Below are positions 62,689-64,000 of a stretch of DNA of 64,000 bases, piece after piece. Each line of letters starts with the position of its first letter. Position 1 is the stretch's first letter. The stretch comes from Aphrocallistes beatrix (lineage: Eukaryota; Porifera; Hexactinellida; Sceptrulophora; Aphrocallistidae), in assembly GCA_963281255.1 (NCBI GenBank), contig OY725495.1, forward strand, positions 4,650,001-4,714,000, in the 5' to 3' direction. The notes beneath the pieces were generated by a model. The model was not told the origin of the DNA. It did not search any database and saw only the letters and a list, made by a program, of their open reading frames with translations. Both the position numbers and the translations under genes were made by a program.

Positions 62689-63469
62689 ATGAATATTCCC
62701 GCCCTAAATCAAGAGGAAGTTATCCGTGAAGGCCTAATGACGAAAAGACCTCAAATGAAATCCAGAATCTCCCTATCAACTGGAATGCGCAAAAGGTATT
62801 TCTTTCTCACAACCAAACGTTTATACTACTACGAGAACAACCCAAAGAATTCAGAGGTATGTGCTATTTATATCACCAAGTGTTCTATTAATAGAAATTA
62901 TAGAACTTGTTTTATTTTTTAGAAAACTTCTTTGAAAGGCGTGGTTGAGTTGGCTATGGTTAGAATTATAGAGAGAGTCGTACATGACACTATGAAACAC
63001 GCATTCCAAGTGAGTGAATCGGTATCTAAGATATTCATAAATGGTTTCCACCTCTTTTCTAGTCTCGGGAAATTTGAAAATTTTCCACTTTACTATGAAG
63101 GATTGAATTTTTGAGATAGAAAAATGTTTTAATGAAAAACTTATTAATAGTCGACTCCGCTTAATAGGGTCACTGTTTAATCGGGCCACTTTTGGCAGGA
63201 CCGGAATAGTTCTCACACATAGAATCTAATATAAAATATTTTCGGTTAATAGGGTTCTCCACTTAATCGGGGCAAAATGTCCTCTGACCGATGTGGCCCT
63301 ATTAAGCGGAGTCGACTGTATTTTAATATAATAGTGAAAATATTGATACTATTTACCATTGTTTGTTTATTTGTTTGTTTATCTTAGATCAATCATGAAG
63401 CTTACTTCCTGTACATACTCGCAGATAGTGAGGAAATGTGTGATGATTGGGTGGCAGCTATACAGCAAG
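62689..63469 (+). CDS. PH-domain protein, first three exons (continues beyond window)
   Basis: Exons 62689-62856, 62923-63009 and 63388-63469 join in phase (0, 0, then 1) with GT-AG introns. The 112 or so residues form one pleckstrin-homology domain: IREGLMTKRPQMKSRISLST on strand 1, RKRYFFLTTKRLYYYENNP on strands 2-3, LKGVVELAMVRIIERVV, YFLYILADSEE, and the final helix with the invariant Trp in DDWVAAIQQ. PH domains bind phosphoinositides. An N-terminal PH with a KR-xQ-K pattern and a YYE strand is most like Tec/Btk kinases, with GAP1/RASA proteins the alternative; the decisive exons lie to the right. The 63-kb family A element lies in intron 2. Confidence 0.75.
63149..63318. repeat. TIR element family A
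   Basis: AGTCGACTCCGCTTAATAGG ... TTAAGCGGAGTCGACTG followed by TA; in intron 2 of the PH gene. Confidence 0.9.
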
Positions 63470-63881
63470 GTAACACTTCACTTTAGCGTTACAATGGACC
63501 ATGGATTTTAAACGAAAAGTTTTAATGCGAAATTCTCAGTCTCAAGCAAGCATAAGCTTATTCCTAATCCAGTTTTTCTGACGTCAAAAACTCACATAAG
63601 ATTTCTGTTAAATTTGAATTCAATTATAAATATTTTCAAGAGTAAATTTGTGCGGGAGAGTGGGAACATTTCTACCTTATAAAGAATTCAGTTCTTTTGC
63701 ACGAATGTAGAGATGAAAGATTATATCAATGTCTTCATGCTATTCAGAAGTTCATTTTTTTCTGGGGACGGGGAGTATATTGAAGAAGTTTTCCGGAAAA
63801 AAATTTATAAGGAGTTCTCGAGGTTCATTTTTTAAGAATATTCTTAGACGTCTATTTTCCTTCTCATAGGTTGTCCTTTCC

Positions 63882-63977
63882 CACTTGCCAACTGTCCCGC
63901 TTTTGGCGGGACGTCCAGCTTTCGCGGATATATATTGGAATGTCCCGCATAAAAGTTCCAAAAAGTTGGTATGTATG
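63882..63977. repeat. TIR element family N, short form
   Basis: CACTTGCCAACTGTCCCGC ... AAAAGTTGGTATGTATG. Confidence 0.75.
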
Positions 63978-64000
63978 TTTTCCTGAAATCCTGAAGTCGC

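Overview
The window looks like an invertebrate animal genome, most likely a sponge or another early-branching animal. This is inferred from animal-only families (USP32, filamin, SPATA7), short exons split by AT-rich introns, a multigene family of RING-less TRIM-NHL-like proteins, and a very high load of short terminal-inverted-repeat (TIR) elements. I saw no tRNA, rRNA or CRISPR array.

Layout. 1-2976 (+): the 3' end of a filamin gene. 4637-39310 (-): a USP32-type deubiquitinase that I could assemble from 27 exons. All splice phases close, giving 1455 codons plus stop, from EF-hands through DUSP and the USP catalytic core to a C-terminal CaaX-like tetrapeptide. Its large introns host other genes: an intronless ribosomal protein eL28 and a three-exon SPATA7 (both +, intron 26), an intronless Rab1 (+, intron 21), an inverted pair of GT10 fucosyltransferases with mariner elements between them (intron 19), and a frameshifted NHL gene (-, intron 13). 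39.7-60.8 kb: three diverged tandem units, each with one NHL gene and one NDUFB7-like twin-CX9C gene, all on the - strand. A Tc1 element with intact TIRs (53170-54514) separates units 2 and 3. 62689-63469 (+): the first exons of a PH-domain gene that runs off the window.

The most interesting signal is in the four NHL genes. Their beta-propellers are nearly identical, even at silent sites, except at a few codons that recur at equivalent places in the blades (just after the conserved Asp and around the loop Pro). Those codons differ in almost every copy, as expected for a diversifying ligand-binding face kept on a conversion-homogenised scaffold. The copies share a conserved ~200-bp upstream region but carry two different coiled-coil N-termini. 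Second is a hammerhead ribozyme core (47580-47630, - strand) with intact catalytic motifs and stems.

Almost every intron and intergenic stretch holds TIR elements: many CAGT...ACTG families with TA target duplications (pogo/Tc1 type), each with its own repeated internal word; hAT-type elements with 8-bp duplications; and others. Several have empty-site counterparts inside the window, and some are nested up to three levels deep. Exon calls come from splice signals, phase and remembered family similarity, without a database search.
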